Part shown: piece after piece, positions 55,446-64,000 of the stretch
Numbering within the stretch: position 1 is the first letter of the stretch
Layout of the letters: every line of letters begins with the position of its first letter
Assembly: GCF_014287955.1 (NCBI RefSeq)
Contig: NZ_JACOPD010000001.1
Coordinates: 186,001-250,000 of the forward strand
Length of the DNA: 64,000 nt
Source: Lachnospira hominis (ex Liu et al. 2021)
GTDB taxonomy: Bacteria; Bacillota; Clostridia; Lachnospirales; Lachnospiraceae
Direction of reading: 5' to 3'
Translations under genes and position numbers: made by a program
The notes under the pieces: generated by a model
Databases searched by the model: none
Seen by the model: the letters and a program-made list of their open reading frames with translations, nothing else
Told to the model about the DNA's origin: nothing

Positions 55446-56090
55446 CTACTTTCCCAATATTTTTACAATATCTTCGAATACTTCTTCCATGTCTTTTGTT
55501 CCATCAACTTCAGCCAATACATTCTTCTTTGCGTAGAAGTCAATTAATGGCTGTGTCTGTTCATGGTATACACTGAGTCTGTTCTTAACTGTTTCCGGCT
55601 TGTCGTCATCTCTTAAAATAAGCTTTTCGCCGCAGACATCACAGATTCCTTCTACCTTTGTAGGGTTATATTTAATATGGTATGTTGCACCACATCCTAC
55701 ACATGCTCTTCTTCCTGACATTCTGTTTATAATATTTTCATCAGGAACTTCAACATTGATTGCAAAATCAACAGCCTCACCCTTAGCAGTAAGTGCTGCA
55801 TCAAGTGCCTCTGCCTGTGGAATTGTCCTTGGGAAACCATCAAGCACATATCCGTTTTCACAATCAGGCTGTTTAAATCTATCCATTATAAGGTCGAGTG
55901 TAAGTTCATCCGGAACAAGCTCTCCCTTATCCATATAAGCTTTAGCCTTCTGACCAAGCTCTGTATTGTTTTTAATATTAGCTCTGAAAATATCTCCTGT
56001 TGAGATATGTGGGATTTTGTATTCAGCCGCAATCTTTTTGGCCTGTGTACCTTTACCGGCACCAGGTGCTCCTAACATTATAATCTTCAT
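55446..56090 (-). CDS. adk: Adenylate kinase
   Basis: A 214-residue enzyme that interconverts ATP + AMP and two ADP. P-loop GAPGAGKGT is at residues 7-15, and the LID has a structural zinc site with CVGC and CDVC. ATG 56090 was chosen with TGGAGAG upstream; a longer start reads into the secY spacer. It lies between secY and map. Confidence 0.97.
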   Translation of the reverse strand: MKIIMLGAPGAGKGTQAKKIAAEYKIPHISTGDIFRANIKNNTELGQKAKAYMDKGELVPDELTLDLIMDRFKQPDCENGYVLDGFPRTIPQAEALDAALTAKGEAVDFAINVEVPDENIINRMSGRRACVGCGATYHIKYNPTKVEGICDVCGEKLILRDDDKPETVKNRLSVYHEQTQPLIDFYAKKNVLAEVDGTKDMEEVFEDIVKILGK

Positions 56091-56180
56091 AAGTCTCTCC
56101 ATTCCTGTAGAATTTAAACGCAATATACACAAACGACTCGCCCGGAAAATATCCCAGGCAAGTCCCTCATGTCTATATCT

Positions 56181-57503
56181 TTACTCGCTTAAAAATCCTC
56201 TGTAGTTACGATTTACCATCATTGACTCAATCTGTTTCATTGTTTCAAGAACAACACCAACAATAATGATGATAGATGTTCCACCAAATGATACACTTGC
56301 ATTGAAAAAGCCTGTGCACATAATCGGGATTAACGCTACAATCATAAGACCAACAGCGCCAATAAATACGATATAATTTAATATTTTATTTAAATACTCG
56401 CTTGTAGAACGGCCAGGTGTAATACCAGGAACAACTCCACCAGCTTTCTTTAAGTTATCTGCAATCTGTACAGGATTAAATGTAATCGATGTATAGAAAT
56501 AAGCAAATACTACTACCAGTATGATGTAAAGTAAAAGGCCTATAGAATACTTAGGCATCTGTACTCTGCACCAATATGACTGGCTTAAATACTTTGTCCA
56601 CTCATATGAGTTACTTGTAAACAACTGAACGATGATTACAGGGAACTGCATAATTGATGAAGCAAAGATAATTGGCATAACACCAGCTGTATTTACCTTT
56701 AAAGGAATATTTGTAGCCTGACCACCAATTGTCTTTCTTCCTGCAACTTTCTGTGAATACTGTACCGGTATTCTGCGTTCGCCATCCTGTAATATTACAA
56801 CAAGAACGACTACTGCGATTACTATAGCAGCAATGATTACTGCAACTGTAACGCCCCTTGCAATACTCTTATTAGCAACAAATGTGCTGTAAAGTGTCAC
56901 AAAATCACTTGGCATACCTGAAATAATATTAATTAACAATACTATTGAAATACCATTACCTACACCTTTTTCTGTGATACGCTCTCCAATCCACATAAGC
57001 ACAGCTGAACCAGCTGTAAGTGCTGCTACTACTACAATGATACATGTAACATAATGTATTGTACTCATGTCTTTGTAGTCTTTAATAAGACCCTGACGGC
57101 CAAATCCTACTGCCATTGCAATACTCTCGATTAAAGCTAAAGCAATTGTAACATATCTCGTAATAGAAGCAATCTTCTTTCTGCCATCTTCGCCCTCTTT
57201 CTGCATTTCCTCTAATTTAGGAATTGCAATTGTAAGGAGCTGCATGATGATAGAAGAAGTAATGTAAGGTGTTATGCTGAGTGCGAAGAGGGACATTTTT
57301 TCAAATGAACCTCCTGTAAATGCACTCAGATAACTCAAGTCGCCGCTGTTAAAACCACTCAGAAGCGTACTAAAATACTCTGTATCAACACCAGGGATAG
57401 GAAGAAGACTTCCTATTCTAATTACAACAAGCATCATAAGTGTATAAAGCAATTTTTTGCGTATATCCTTATTTTTAAATGCGCTCGTAAGTGTTTTTAT
57501 CAT
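56181..57503 (-). CDS. secY: Protein translocase subunit SecY
   Basis: A 440-residue membrane protein with ten helices. It has the plug region and the conserved LLPIPGVD near residue 34, and SIIMQLLTIAIPKLEEM near residue 83. It forms the Sec channel with SecE and SecG. The start touches the rplO stop (1-bp overlap), so the two are coupled. Confidence 0.97.
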   Translation of the reverse strand: MIKTLTSAFKNKDIRKKLLYTLMMLVVIRIGSLLPIPGVDTEYFSTLLSGFNSGDLSYLSAFTGGSFEKMSLFALSITPYITSSIIMQLLTIAIPKLEEMQKEGEDGRKKIASITRYVTIALALIESIAMAVGFGRQGLIKDYKDMSTIHYVTCIIVVVAALTAGSAVLMWIGERITEKGVGNGISIVLLINIISGMPSDFVTLYSTFVANKSIARGVTVAVIIAAIVIAVVVLVVILQDGERRIPVQYSQKVAGRKTIGGQATNIPLKVNTAGVMPIIFASSIMQFPVIIVQLFTSNSYEWTKYLSQSYWCRVQMPKYSIGLLLYIILVVVFAYFYTSITFNPVQIADNLKKAGGVVPGITPGRSTSEYLNKILNYIVFIGAVGLMIVALIPIMCTGFFNASVSFGGTSIIIIVGVVLETMKQIESMMVNRNYRGFLSE

Positions 57504-57943
57504 TAGATCACCTCACAAGTTCCACCAACAGCTTCGATTTTTTCCTTAGCTGAAGCACTGAAAGCATTAGCCTTTACTGTAAGCTTCTTTGTGAGTTCTC
57601 CATTTCCAAGAATCTTAACGCCGTCTTTAGGATTTTTAACAATTCCTGATTCAATAAGTGTTTCAATTGAAACTTCTGAACCGGCATCAAATCTTTCTAA
57701 TGCACTAACATTAATTGCAACGATTTCTAAACGGTTTCTGTTTGTGAAACCTCTCTTAGGAATACGTCTGTATAATGGCATCTGGCCACCTTCAAAACCT
57801 GGTCTTGGAGCACCTGAACGTGCCTTCTGACCCTTATGTCCCTTACCGGCTGTTTTACCGTTACCAGAACCATGACCACGGCCTCTTCTGAAATTATCGC
57901 TTTTTACTGAACCCTCAGCTGGGCTTAAATTAGATAAATCCAT
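57503..57943 (-). CDS. rplO: 50S ribosomal protein L15
   Basis: A 146-residue large-subunit protein with the glycine-rich N-terminus [20 protein letters not shown] and the [19 protein letters not shown] motif. It lies between rpmD and secY in the spc order. Confidence 0.97.
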   Translation of the reverse strand: MDLSNLSPAEGSVKSDNFRRGRGHGSGNGKTAGKGHKGQKARSGAPRPGFEGGQMPLYRRIPKRGFTNRNRLEIVAINVSALERFDAGSEVSIETLIESGIVKNPKDGVKILGNGELTKKLTVKANAFSASAKEKIEAVGGTCEVI

Positions 57944-57970
57944 TATTGCACCTCCTTCATCTAAATAAAA

Positions 57971-58156
57971 TTAGATTTCTTCTACCTTTAACATGTAACC
58001 AATCTGCTGTATCTGTCCTCTTGTTGCTGCATTATCTGGGAGTTCTACAGTCTTATGCATCTTTGTAAGACCCATAGCCTCAACAGTTCTTCTATGCTTA
58101 GGAACAGCACCGATTGGAGACTTTACTAAAGTTATTTTTAACTTCTTATCAGCCAT
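57971..58156 (-). CDS. rpmD: 50S ribosomal protein L30
   Basis: A 61-residue protein with KITLVKSPIGAVPKHRRTVE. ATG 58156 is chosen because GATGGAGG precedes it; an upstream in-frame ATG is inside that RBS. It sits between rpsE and rplO with a hairpin-bearing spacer upstream (GGGCAG/CTGCCC near 58215-58245). Confidence 0.95.
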   Translation of the reverse strand: MADKKLKITLVKSPIGAVPKHRRTVEAMGLTKMHKTVELPDNAATRGQIQQIGYMLKVEEI

Positions 58157-58268
58157 TTTAACCTCCATCTTGCCGCTTATCAGCGGACACTATAACAATG
58201 TTTTGGGCAGGAGAGACAGCAGTACACTGCCCTCTTACCCTTTACATCAAATTCTCGTGTGTTCTTGA

Positions 58269-58778
58269 TTAGCCAAGGATTTCGCTTACTGACTTACCAC
58301 GAAGTCTTGCGATTTCCTCTGGTGTCTTCATTGACTGAAGACCTGCGATTGTTGCAAGTACAACATTCTGCTTATTGTTTGAACCAAGTGACTTTGTACG
58401 AATGTTCTTGATACCTGCAAGCTCGAGTACTGAACGAGCAGGACCACCAGCGATGATACCAGTACCTTCTGGAGCTCTCTTGAGGAGAACTGTAGCTCCT
58501 CCGAACTTACCGATATAATCATGTGGAACTGAACCATTCTCATCAATCGGAACTTCTACTAAATGTTTCATAGCATCTTCTTTTCCCTTGCGGATTGCTT
58601 CAGGAACTTCAGCTGCTTTACCAACACCTGCACCTACATGTCCGTTGCCATCACCAACGATAACTAAAGCTGCGAATCTCATGTTACGTCCGCCCTTTAC
58701 TACCTTAGTTACTCGCTTAATTGCAACAACATTATCATTTAACTCTAACTGACTAGCGTCAATGATTGTACGTTTCAT
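58269..58778 (-). CDS. rpsE: 30S ribosomal protein S5
   Basis: A 169-residue protein. The dsRNA-binding-like N-terminal region [21 protein letters not shown] and the C-terminal [19 protein letters not shown] are conserved; it contributes to decoding fidelity. It lies 18 bp after rplR. Confidence 0.97.
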   Translation of the reverse strand: MKRTIIDASQLELNDNVVAIKRVTKVVKGGRNMRFAALVIVGDGNGHVGAGVGKAAEVPEAIRKGKEDAMKHLVEVPIDENGSVPHDYIGKFGGATVLLKRAPEGTGIIAGGPARSVLELAGIKNIRTKSLGSNNKQNVVLATIAGLQSMKTPEEIARLRGKSVSEILG

Positions 58779-58796
58779 ACTGTTTCTCCCTTCCGC

Positions 58797-59165
58797 TTAG
58801 AATTCAAGGCCAGCTTCTCTTGCTGCCTCTGCCAATGCTTTTACTTTTCCTTCATATATAAAACCGCCTCTATCATAGACAACAGTTGTAATACCTTTTT
58901 CTAATGCCTTCTTAGCAACTACCTTACCTACTACTGCAGCAGCCTCAACGTTATTAGTCTTTTCACATTCAGCCTTTACATCCTTATCAAGTGTTGAAGC
59001 TGAAACAAGTGTCTTACCAACTGTATCGTCAATAATCTGAGCGTACATATGATTATTGCTTCTAAACACAGCTAAACGAGGTCTCTCTGCTGTACCGCTG
59101 AAACGATTACGTAATCTTCTATGTTTATTTTCACGAACTACTGTTCTTGACTTCTTACTAACCAT
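58797..59165 (-). CDS. rplR: 50S ribosomal protein L18
   Basis: A 122-residue 5S rRNA-binding protein with [20 protein letters not shown] and [24 protein letters not shown] end. ATG 59165 has AGGAG 8 nt upstream. It lies between rplF and rpsE. Confidence 0.96.
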   Translation of the reverse strand: MVSKKSRTVVRENKHRRLRNRFSGTAERPRLAVFRSNNHMYAQIIDDTVGKTLVSASTLDKDVKAECEKTNNVEAAAVVGKVVAKKALEKGITTVVYDRGGFIYEGKVKALAEAAREAGLEF

Positions 59166-59182
59166 AACATTCACTCCTTTAA

Positions 59183-59725
59183 TTATTTCTTACCAGTCTT
59201 ACCGACCTTACGTCTAATAACCTCATCAGAATACTTGATACCCTTGCCCTTATATGGTTCAGGAGCTCTCTTAGCTCTGATTTCAGCTGCGTACTGGCCA
59301 ACTTTTTCTTTGCTGATACCCTTAACGATGATAACATTCTGACCATCTAATACAGTCTCGATACCATCTGGGTCTTCCATTTCTACCGGATGAGAATAAC
59401 CGAGTGATAAAACAAGCTTTTTACCCTGCTTCTGTGCTCTGTAACCAACACCGTTTACCTCAAGTTTCTTTTCATATCCGTCTGTAACACCAACAACCAT
59501 GTTGTGGATGAGTGTTCTTGTTAAACCGTGTAATGATTTCATCTTCTTTAAATCGTTTGGTCTTGAAACGATGACTTCATTACCTTCCATTTTGATGTCC
59601 ATTTCTGCAGGTAATACTCTCTCGAGTGTTCCCTTAGGACCCTTTACAGTCACTTTATTATTTTCTGCGATATCAACAGTTACTCCTGCTGGTACAGCGA
59701 TAGGCATTTTTCCTATACGTGACAT
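59183..59725 (-). CDS. rplF: 50S ribosomal protein L6
   Basis: A 180-residue protein with two L6 folds: N-terminal [14 protein letters not shown] and the C-terminal [20 protein letters not shown] signature. ATG 59725 has AGGAGG upstream. It lies between rpsH and rplR. Confidence 0.97.
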   Translation of the reverse strand: MSRIGKMPIAVPAGVTVDIAENNKVTVKGPKGTLERVLPAEMDIKMEGNEVIVSRPNDLKKMKSLHGLTRTLIHNMVVGVTDGYEKKLEVNGVGYRAQKQGKKLVLSLGYSHPVEMEDPDGIETVLDGQNVIIVKGISKEKVGQYAAEIRAKRAPEPYKGKGIKYSDEVIRRKVGKTGKK

Positions 59726-59807
59726 GCCGTGCACCTCCTAATTATAGTAGAGCATCTTTTAATGCCCGCTTAATGAGTTGTTTATATACAGCTATTGCTG
59801 TCTTATA

Positions 59808-60203
59808 CTACCAGATAAATGCAAGAACTTCTCCGCCTACGCCGAGCTTTCTAGCTTCCTTATCTGTGATAACACCCTGGTTTGTTGAGATAATAGCAAC
59901 ACCAAGACCACCTAATACCTTAGGAAGTTCTTCCTTGTTTGCATATACTCTAAGACCTGGCTTAGAAATTCTCTGAAGACCAGAGATGATTTTTTCATTC
60001 TTATCTTTACCATACTTTAATGTGATATGGATATCTTTGAAGTTACCGTTATCAACAAGTTCGTATGCTTTGATATATCCTTCATCTAAAAGGATTTTTG
60101 CGATAGCAAGCTTCATCTTTGAAGATGGTACATCAACTGTATCATGCTTTGCTGTATTCGCATTACGGATTCTTGTAAGCATATCTGCAATTGGATCTGT
60201 CAT
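59808..60203 (-). CDS. rpsH: 30S ribosomal protein S8
   Basis: A 131-residue protein starting [19 protein letters not shown], with the C-terminal [22 protein letters not shown]. It binds 16S rRNA early and, in other bacteria, regulates the spc operon. A 133-bp spacer with a GC-rich hairpin separates it from rpsN. Confidence 0.97.
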   Translation of the reverse strand: MTDPIADMLTRIRNANTAKHDTVDVPSSKMKLAIAKILLDEGYIKAYELVDNGNFKDIHITLKYGKDKNEKIISGLQRISKPGLRVYANKEELPKVLGGLGVAIISTNQGVITDKEARKLGVGGEVLAFIW

Positions 60204-60294
60204 TTTAAATGTTCCTCCTTAATTAATTAACCGGTTTCCCGCACATGCAGGACTTTTGTTAATGCAACTGACACAAATGTGTCATGCGTATCCA

Positions 60295-60321
60295 GCCGCC
60301 AGCCTTAAAGGCAATGGCGGC
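60295..60321. repeat. GC-rich hairpin in the rpsN-rpsH spacer
   Basis: GCCGCCA (60295-60301) pairs with TGGCGGC (60315-60321), enclosing GCCTT/AAGGC. No T run follows on the minus strand, so it is more likely a regulatory or processing hairpin than a terminator. Confidence 0.45.
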
Positions 60322-60336
60322 CTTCCTGGTAAAATC

Positions 60337-60522
60337 TTACCAAGAAGCTTTCTTAACGCCTGGGATCTGACCCTTGTAAGCTAACTCGCGGAAGCAAATT
60401 CTGCAGATTCCGTATTTTCTTAAAACAGAATGTGGACGACCACAAATTGTACAACGAGTATACGCTCTAGTAGAGAACTTAGGAGCTCTCTGCTGCTTAA
60501 TCTTCATAGAAGTTTTAGCCAT
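60337..60522 (-). CDS. rpsN: 30S ribosomal protein S14, zinc-binding type
   Basis: A 61-residue S14 of the short zinc form with [20 protein letters not shown]. It lies between rplE and rpsH. The four Cys make it the type used when zinc is sufficient. Confidence 0.97.
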   Translation of the reverse strand: MAKTSMKIKQQRAPKFSTRAYTRCTICGRPHSVLRKYGICRICFRELAYKGQIPGVKKASW

Positions 60523-60540
60523 TGAATTTTCCTCCTTAAA

Positions 60541-61080
60541 TTAGTTCTTAAATGGCATGTTGAACATTCTCAACAATTCACGAGCTTCCTCATCAGTCTT
60601 AGCTGTTGTTGTAATGATAACATCCATACCTCTTACTTTATCAATCTTATCATACTCAATTTCAGGGAAGATGATCTGCTCTTTAATACCTAATGCATAG
60701 TTTCCTCTGCCATCAAATGACTCAGCACTTACGCCACGGAAGTCACGTACACGAGGTAATGCAAGGTTTACAAGTCTGTCAAGGAATTCGTACATCTTTT
60801 CACCACGGAGTGTAACTTTACATCCGATAGCCTGACCTTCTCTTAACTTGAAGTTAGCAATAGAATTCTTTGCTCTTGTAAGAACTACTTTCTGACCTGA
60901 AATTGTCTCAAGTTCCTTAACTGCAGCATCAAGAAGCTTTGAATTTTCCTTAGCTTCGCCAACGCCCATGTTTATTACTATCTTATCGATCTTTGGAACC
61001 ATCATTGGGTTCTTGTAACCGAATTTCTCTGTCATCTTTTTAGTGATTTCATTTTCGTATAAATCTCTAAGTCTACTCAA
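60541..61080 (-). CDS. rplE: 50S ribosomal protein L5
   Basis: A 179-residue 5S rRNA-binding protein. [20 protein letters not shown] and the [20 protein letters not shown] region are conserved. It lies between rplX and rpsN. Confidence 0.97.
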   Translation of the reverse strand: MSRLRDLYENEITKKMTEKFGYKNPMMVPKIDKIVINMGVGEAKENSKLLDAAVKELETISGQKVVLTRAKNSIANFKLREGQAIGCKVTLRGEKMYEFLDRLVNLALPRVRDFRGVSAESFDGRGNYALGIKEQIIFPEIEYDKIDKVRGMDVIITTTAKTDEEARELLRMFNMPFKN

Positions 61081-61102
61081 TTTTTATTGCCTCCTTCCTG
61101 TA

Positions 61103-61414
61103 TTAGTCAATTACTTCGCCAGTTGCCTTAGCAACACGAACTTTCTTGCCATCTTTGAATTCGTAACCAATCTTTGTTGTCTTACCTTTCACAACATACA
61201 TGATGTTTGAAATAGCGATTGGTGCTTCCTGGTGGAGAATTCCACCCTGCTGATTAGCTGCACTTGGCTTAGCATGCTTTGTAACCATGTTTACGCCCTC
61301 AACTAATGCTGTATTGTTTTTAGCATTTACAGACAATACCTTGCCTTCTTTGCCTTTGTCTTTTCCTGCGATAACTTTAACTGTATCACCTTTTTTAATT
61401 CTTACAGCTGACAT
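61103..61414 (-). CDS. rplX: 50S ribosomal protein L24
   Basis: A 103-residue assembly-initiator protein with the KOW motif [21 protein letters not shown]. It lies between rplN and rplE. Confidence 0.97.
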   Translation of the reverse strand: MSAVRIKKGDTVKVIAGKDKGKEGKVLSVNAKNNTALVEGVNMVTKHAKPSAANQQGGILHQEAPIAISNIMYVVKGKTTKIGYEFKDGKKVRVAKATGEVID

Positions 61415-61426
61415 TGTGGCACCTCC

Positions 61427-61795
61427 TTATAATACTTCTGGAGCTAAAGATACGATTTTCATGAACTTCTTATCTCTTAACTCTCTTGCTACTGGTCCGA
61501 AAATACGAGTTCCCTTTGGAGTCTGATCGTCCTTAATAATAACAGCAGCATTTTCATCAAATTTGATATATGATCCGTCTTTACGGCGTGTACCTTTAAC
61601 AGTACGAACAACTACGGCCTTAACTACATCGCCCTTCTTAACAACGCCGCCTGGTGTTGCCTCTTTAACAGAAGCTACGATTACATCACCGATATTTGCA
61701 TATCTTCTTGTAGAGCCACCCATAACTCTGATGCAGAGGATTTCCTTAGCACCTGTGTTATCAGCAACCTTCAGTCTGGTTTCCTGTTGTACCAT
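61427..61795 (-). CDS. rplN: 50S ribosomal protein L14
   Basis: A 122-residue protein starting [20 protein letters not shown], with the PEVL C-terminus. ATG 61795 has AAAGGGG upstream; a longer in-frame start is less well placed. It lies between rpsQ and rplX. Confidence 0.97.
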   Translation of the reverse strand: MVQQETRLKVADNTGAKEILCIRVMGGSTRRYANIGDVIVASVKEATPGGVVKKGDVVKAVVVRTVKGTRRKDGSYIKFDENAAVIIKDDQTPKGTRIFGPVARELRDKKFMKIVSLAPEVL

Positions 61796-61881
61796 AATAC
61801 TACCCCTTTCAGTAATATTCATGTCTTGCCGCCAGTTTCAACCGTGCCTGGCGTATCGACATTTTGAATTCTTTAACAATA

Positions 61882-62139
61882 TTATTTAGCTCTGCTGATA
61901 ATCTCAACAAGTCTCCATCTCTTATCCTTTGAGAGTGGTCTTGTTTCCATTACTTTAACAGTATCACCGATTAAACATTCGTTGTTCTCATCGTGTGCCT
62001 TTAACTTGTATGTTCTCTTGACAATCTTATTGTAGAGTGGATGCTTTACGTTATCCTCAACAGCAACAACGATTGTCTTATCCATTTTATTGCTTACGAC
62101 TCTGCCTGTACGAGTTTTTCTAAGATTTCTCTCTTCCAC
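61882..62139 (-). CDS. rpsQ: 30S ribosomal protein S17
   Basis: An 85-residue protein with [20 protein letters not shown] and the [20 protein letters not shown] region. It lies between rpmC and rplN in standard order. Confidence 0.97.
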   Translation of the reverse strand: MEERNLRKTRTGRVVSNKMDKTIVVAVEDNVKHPLYNKIVKRTYKLKAHDENNECLIGDTVKVMETRPLSKDKRWRLVEIISRAK

Positions 62140-62189
62140 AGTTCGTTCTCCTTTCTTAGGAATCCAAAAATTATTTATTCAACAATTAA

Positions 62190-62390
62190 TTAAGCATTCT
62201 TCTGTGCAATTACAGTCTGAATTCTAGCAATGTTCTTTCTAACTTCTTTGATTCTGCTAGTATTATCCAACTGATTTGTTGCGTTCTGGAATCTTAAGTT
62301 GAAAAGTTCCTTTTTAGCAGCTACTAATTCATCACTTAATTCTGCAGCTGATTTTGCCTTTAAATCTTCTACATATTTATTAATTTTCAC
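62190..62390 (-). CDS. rpmC: 50S ribosomal protein L29
   Basis: A 66-residue protein starting with GTG at 62390 ([12 protein letters not shown]), 8 nt after AGGCGG; an in-frame GTG at 62399 overlaps that RBS. It contains [23 protein letters not shown]. It overlaps the rplP end by 11 bp. Confidence 0.93.
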   Translation of the reverse strand: MKINKYVEDLKAKSAAELSDELVAAKKELFNLRFQNATNQLDNTSRIKEVRKNIARIQTVIAQKNA

Positions 62391-62817
62391 TGTTATCACC
62401 GCCTTCTAAGTCTGCACGTGAAACAACCTTACACTTGCAAGGAAGCTTGTGTGTTGCAAGACGCAACGCCTCTCTGGCTGTCTCTTCAGGAACGCCTGAG
62501 ATTTCAAACATAACACGTCCAGGTTTAACTACTGCTACCCAGCACTCCAAGTTACCTTTACCTTTACCCATACGAACACCGATAGGCTTACCAGTTACCG
62601 GCTTATCTGGGAAAATCTTAATAAATACTTTACCGCCACGCTTGATGTAACGTGTCATCGCAATACGGGCAGCCTCTATCTGATTTGATTTAATCCAACA
62701 TGGTTCTGTTGCAACGATACCATATTCACCATTAGTGATCTTGTTGCCTCTTGTAGCCTTACCAGCCATAGAACCACGGAACTGTCTACGATATTTTACT
62801 CTCTTAGGTAGTAACAT
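62380..62817 (-). CDS. rplP: 50S ribosomal protein L16
   Basis: A 145-residue protein near the A site. [20 protein letters not shown] starts it, and [20 protein letters not shown] is conserved. The start shares 1 bp with the rpsC stop. Confidence 0.97.
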   Translation of the reverse strand: MLLPKRVKYRRQFRGSMAGKATRGNKITNGEYGIVATEPCWIKSNQIEAARIAMTRYIKRGGKVFIKIFPDKPVTGKPIGVRMGKGKGNLECWVAVVKPGRVMFEISGVPEETAREALRLATHKLPCKCKVVSRADLEGGDNSEN

Positions 62818-63479
62818 TATTGTTCGCTCCCTTCCTTATTAGCCTTTTTTGCAGGAAGAACCTCTCCTTCATAAATCCAAACCTTAACGCCGACTTTACC
62901 GTATGTTGTATTTGCTTCTGCAAAACCATAATCGATATCAGCACGAAGTGTCTGAAGCGGAATTGTACCTTCGCTGTAGAATTCTGTACGAGCCATATCA
63001 GCACCGCCGAGACGACCTGAACAAGATGTCTTGATACCCTTAGCACCCTGCTTCATTGTTCTGCCCATGCATGACTTCATAGCTCTTCTGAATGAGATAC
63101 GGTTTTCAAGCTGCTGAGCAATGTTTTCTGCAACAAGCTGAGCATCCTTGTCCGGTCTCTTTACTTCCTTAATATCAATGCTTAACTTCTTAGCTGAAGT
63201 GAGTTTTTCAACCTGCTTCTTTAAGCTTTCGATTTCAGCACCGCCTTTACCGATAACTACGCCCGGCTTAGCTGTGTGAATAATAATCTTTAATCTGTCT
63301 GAAGCTCTTTCTGTCTCAATTCTAGAAATTCCTGCAGCATAAAGTTTCTTCTTAAGGAATTTTCTAATGTTATAATCTTCTACAAGGTTGTCAGCGAAGT
63401 TATCTTCTGCATACCATTTAGCATCCCAGTCTTTGATAACGCCAACTCTCAAACCATGAGGATTAACTTTCTGTCCCAT
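62817..63479 (-). CDS. rpsC: 30S ribosomal protein S3
   Basis: A 220-residue protein with the KH domain [20 protein letters not shown] and the C-terminal [17 protein letters not shown]. It lines the mRNA entry channel. It lies between rplV and rplP. Confidence 0.97.
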   Translation of the reverse strand: MGQKVNPHGLRVGVIKDWDAKWYAEDNFADNLVEDYNIRKFLKKKLYAAGISRIETERASDRLKIIIHTAKPGVVIGKGGAEIESLKKQVEKLTSAKKLSIDIKEVKRPDKDAQLVAENIAQQLENRISFRRAMKSCMGRTMKQGAKGIKTSCSGRLGGADMARTEFYSEGTIPLQTLRADIDYGFAEANTTYGKVGVKVWIYEGEVLPAKKANKEGSEQ

Positions 63480-63557
63480 TTAAATCTCCTTTCTGTTCTT
63501 CAGGAAACGTCCATTTCCAAAAGCCGTTCCGGCAATGCGCAATCAGCGCATCCGGAA

Positions 63558-63944
63558 TTATCTTTCATTGAGTATTACAGTGATATGGCTCATTCTCTTT
63601 TCGATTCTGTAAGCTCTACCCTGTGCTCTTGGCTTAATTCTCTTCATTGTTGGTCCCTTGTTTGCATAGCACTCTTCGATATAAAGTTTGCTTGGGTCCA
63701 TACCATTGTTGTTTTCAGCATTTGCTGCTGCTGACTTAATTAACTTCTCTATAAGTGATGAAGCATATCTTGGATTGTACATTACGATTGCAAGTGCTTC
63801 TTCAACACTCTTACCTCTTATAGCATCCAATACGAAACATGCTTTCTGTACTGAAACTCTGGCATATGATAATTTTGCACTAGGTCTTGTATCCTTAACT
63901 GCATTTCTTTCTCTCTTTATCTGGGATCTATGTCCTTTTGCCAT
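63558..63944 (-). CDS. rplV: 50S ribosomal protein L22
   Basis: A 128-residue tunnel protein. SYARVSVQKACFVLDAIRGK starts the core, and IKPRAQGRAYRIEKRMSHIT near the end carries the beta-hairpin signature. ATG 63944 has AGGAGG upstream. It lies between rpsS and rpsC. Confidence 0.97.
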   Translation of the reverse strand: MAKGHRSQIKRERNAVKDTRPSAKLSYARVSVQKACFVLDAIRGKSVEEALAIVMYNPRYASSLIEKLIKSAAANAENNNGMDPSKLYIEECYANKGPTMKRIKPRAQGRAYRIEKRMSHITVILNER

Positions 63945-63976
63945 GGTATTACAGCCTCCTTTCAATTAATGGATAT

Positions 63977-64000
63977 TTATCTACTCTTCTTCTCGTCCTT
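63977..64000 (-). CDS. rpsS: 30S ribosomal protein S19, C-terminal end (partial)
   Basis: Only the last seven codons (KDEKKSR) and the stop are inside the window. The assignment rests on the fixed S10 order rpsS-rplV and the basic tail; it is cut by the right edge. Confidence 0.75.
   Translation of the reverse strand, partial: KDEKKSR

Noticed and set aside
1..64000. CRISPR array
   Set aside because: No regularly spaced repeat with unique spacers was found; repeats seen are hairpins, att-like 13-mers or short direct repeats.
1..64000. Insertion sequences or transposases
   Set aside because: No transposase motifs (DDE, HUH or serine recombinase) are encoded in the window.

Overview
The window is a 64 kb stretch of low-GC Firmicutes (Clostridia) chromosome. 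I read it as a member of the Lachnospiraceae, possibly near Lachnospira/Eubacterium, Roseburia or Butyrivibrio. This rests on gene content and order (S10-spc-alpha ribosomal block with map/KOW/infA/rpmJ, ispF-cysE-cysS-mrnC-rlmB-sigH), strong AGGAGG ribosome binding sites, a soluble chemoreceptor, and plant-polysaccharide enzymes. Genus is inference only. Nearly all genes lie on the minus strand.

Left part (1-35.6 kb). It starts with a chemoreceptor cut by the window edge and an orphan ABC substrate-binding lipoprotein. A CtpE-like P-type ATPase with a YhfC-like membrane protein, cspA, and an LTA-synthase-type phosphoglycerol transferase follow. Housekeeping genes come next (glnS, aroK, hslO, methyltransferase). 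An unusual group pairs a stand-alone adenylation enzyme with a PLP-dependent decarboxylase and a carrier protein, next to a FliD-C-like secreted-type protein. Then come purA, a C39-like cysteine protease, tRNA-Thr, the sigH to ispF operon, tRNA-Met and tRNA-Val, an SseB-like gene, purB, a GH43 xylosidase/arabinofuranosidase, an autoregulated GntR(YtrA)/DUF5808 pair, a dGTPase, and a large lectin-plus-propeller protein that may act on pectin.

Accessory part (35.6-45.8 kb). A cyclic-phosphate-processing receiver (cREC) gene and a CorC/HlyC-type CBS membrane protein come first; the latter is preceded by a short leader ORF and an attenuator-like hairpin. An approximately 8.06 kb block between two identical 13-bp direct repeats follows. 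One repeat (45767-45779) is the 3' end of rpsI; the other is at 37710-37722. The block carries a DUF6061 gene, a membrane-anchored coiled-coil protein, a zinc-ribbon/deoxyribosyltransferase-like protein, a DUF262 protein, and an AlwI-type type IIS restriction endonuclease with a fused double-domain adenine methyltransferase. No recombinase is present inside. I interpret it as an integrated defence island at the 3' end of rpsI, probably mobilised in trans or decayed.

Right part (45.8-64 kb). rpsI-rplM-truA-ecfT-ecfA2-ecfA1 is followed by a terminator and then the alpha, spc and S10 ribosomal blocks (rplQ, rpoA, rpsD, rpsK, rpsM, rpmJ, infA, KOW protein, map, adk, secY, rplO ... rplV, and the last codons of rpsS). 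This part is ordinary except for an enlarged L17 and a 327-bp structured spacer between rpmJ and rpsM.

The strongest candidates for new biology are the rpsI-anchored defence island with its possible deoxyribosyltransferase-like effector, the leader/attenuator ahead of the CorC-like gene, and the adenylation-decarboxylase-carrier module.
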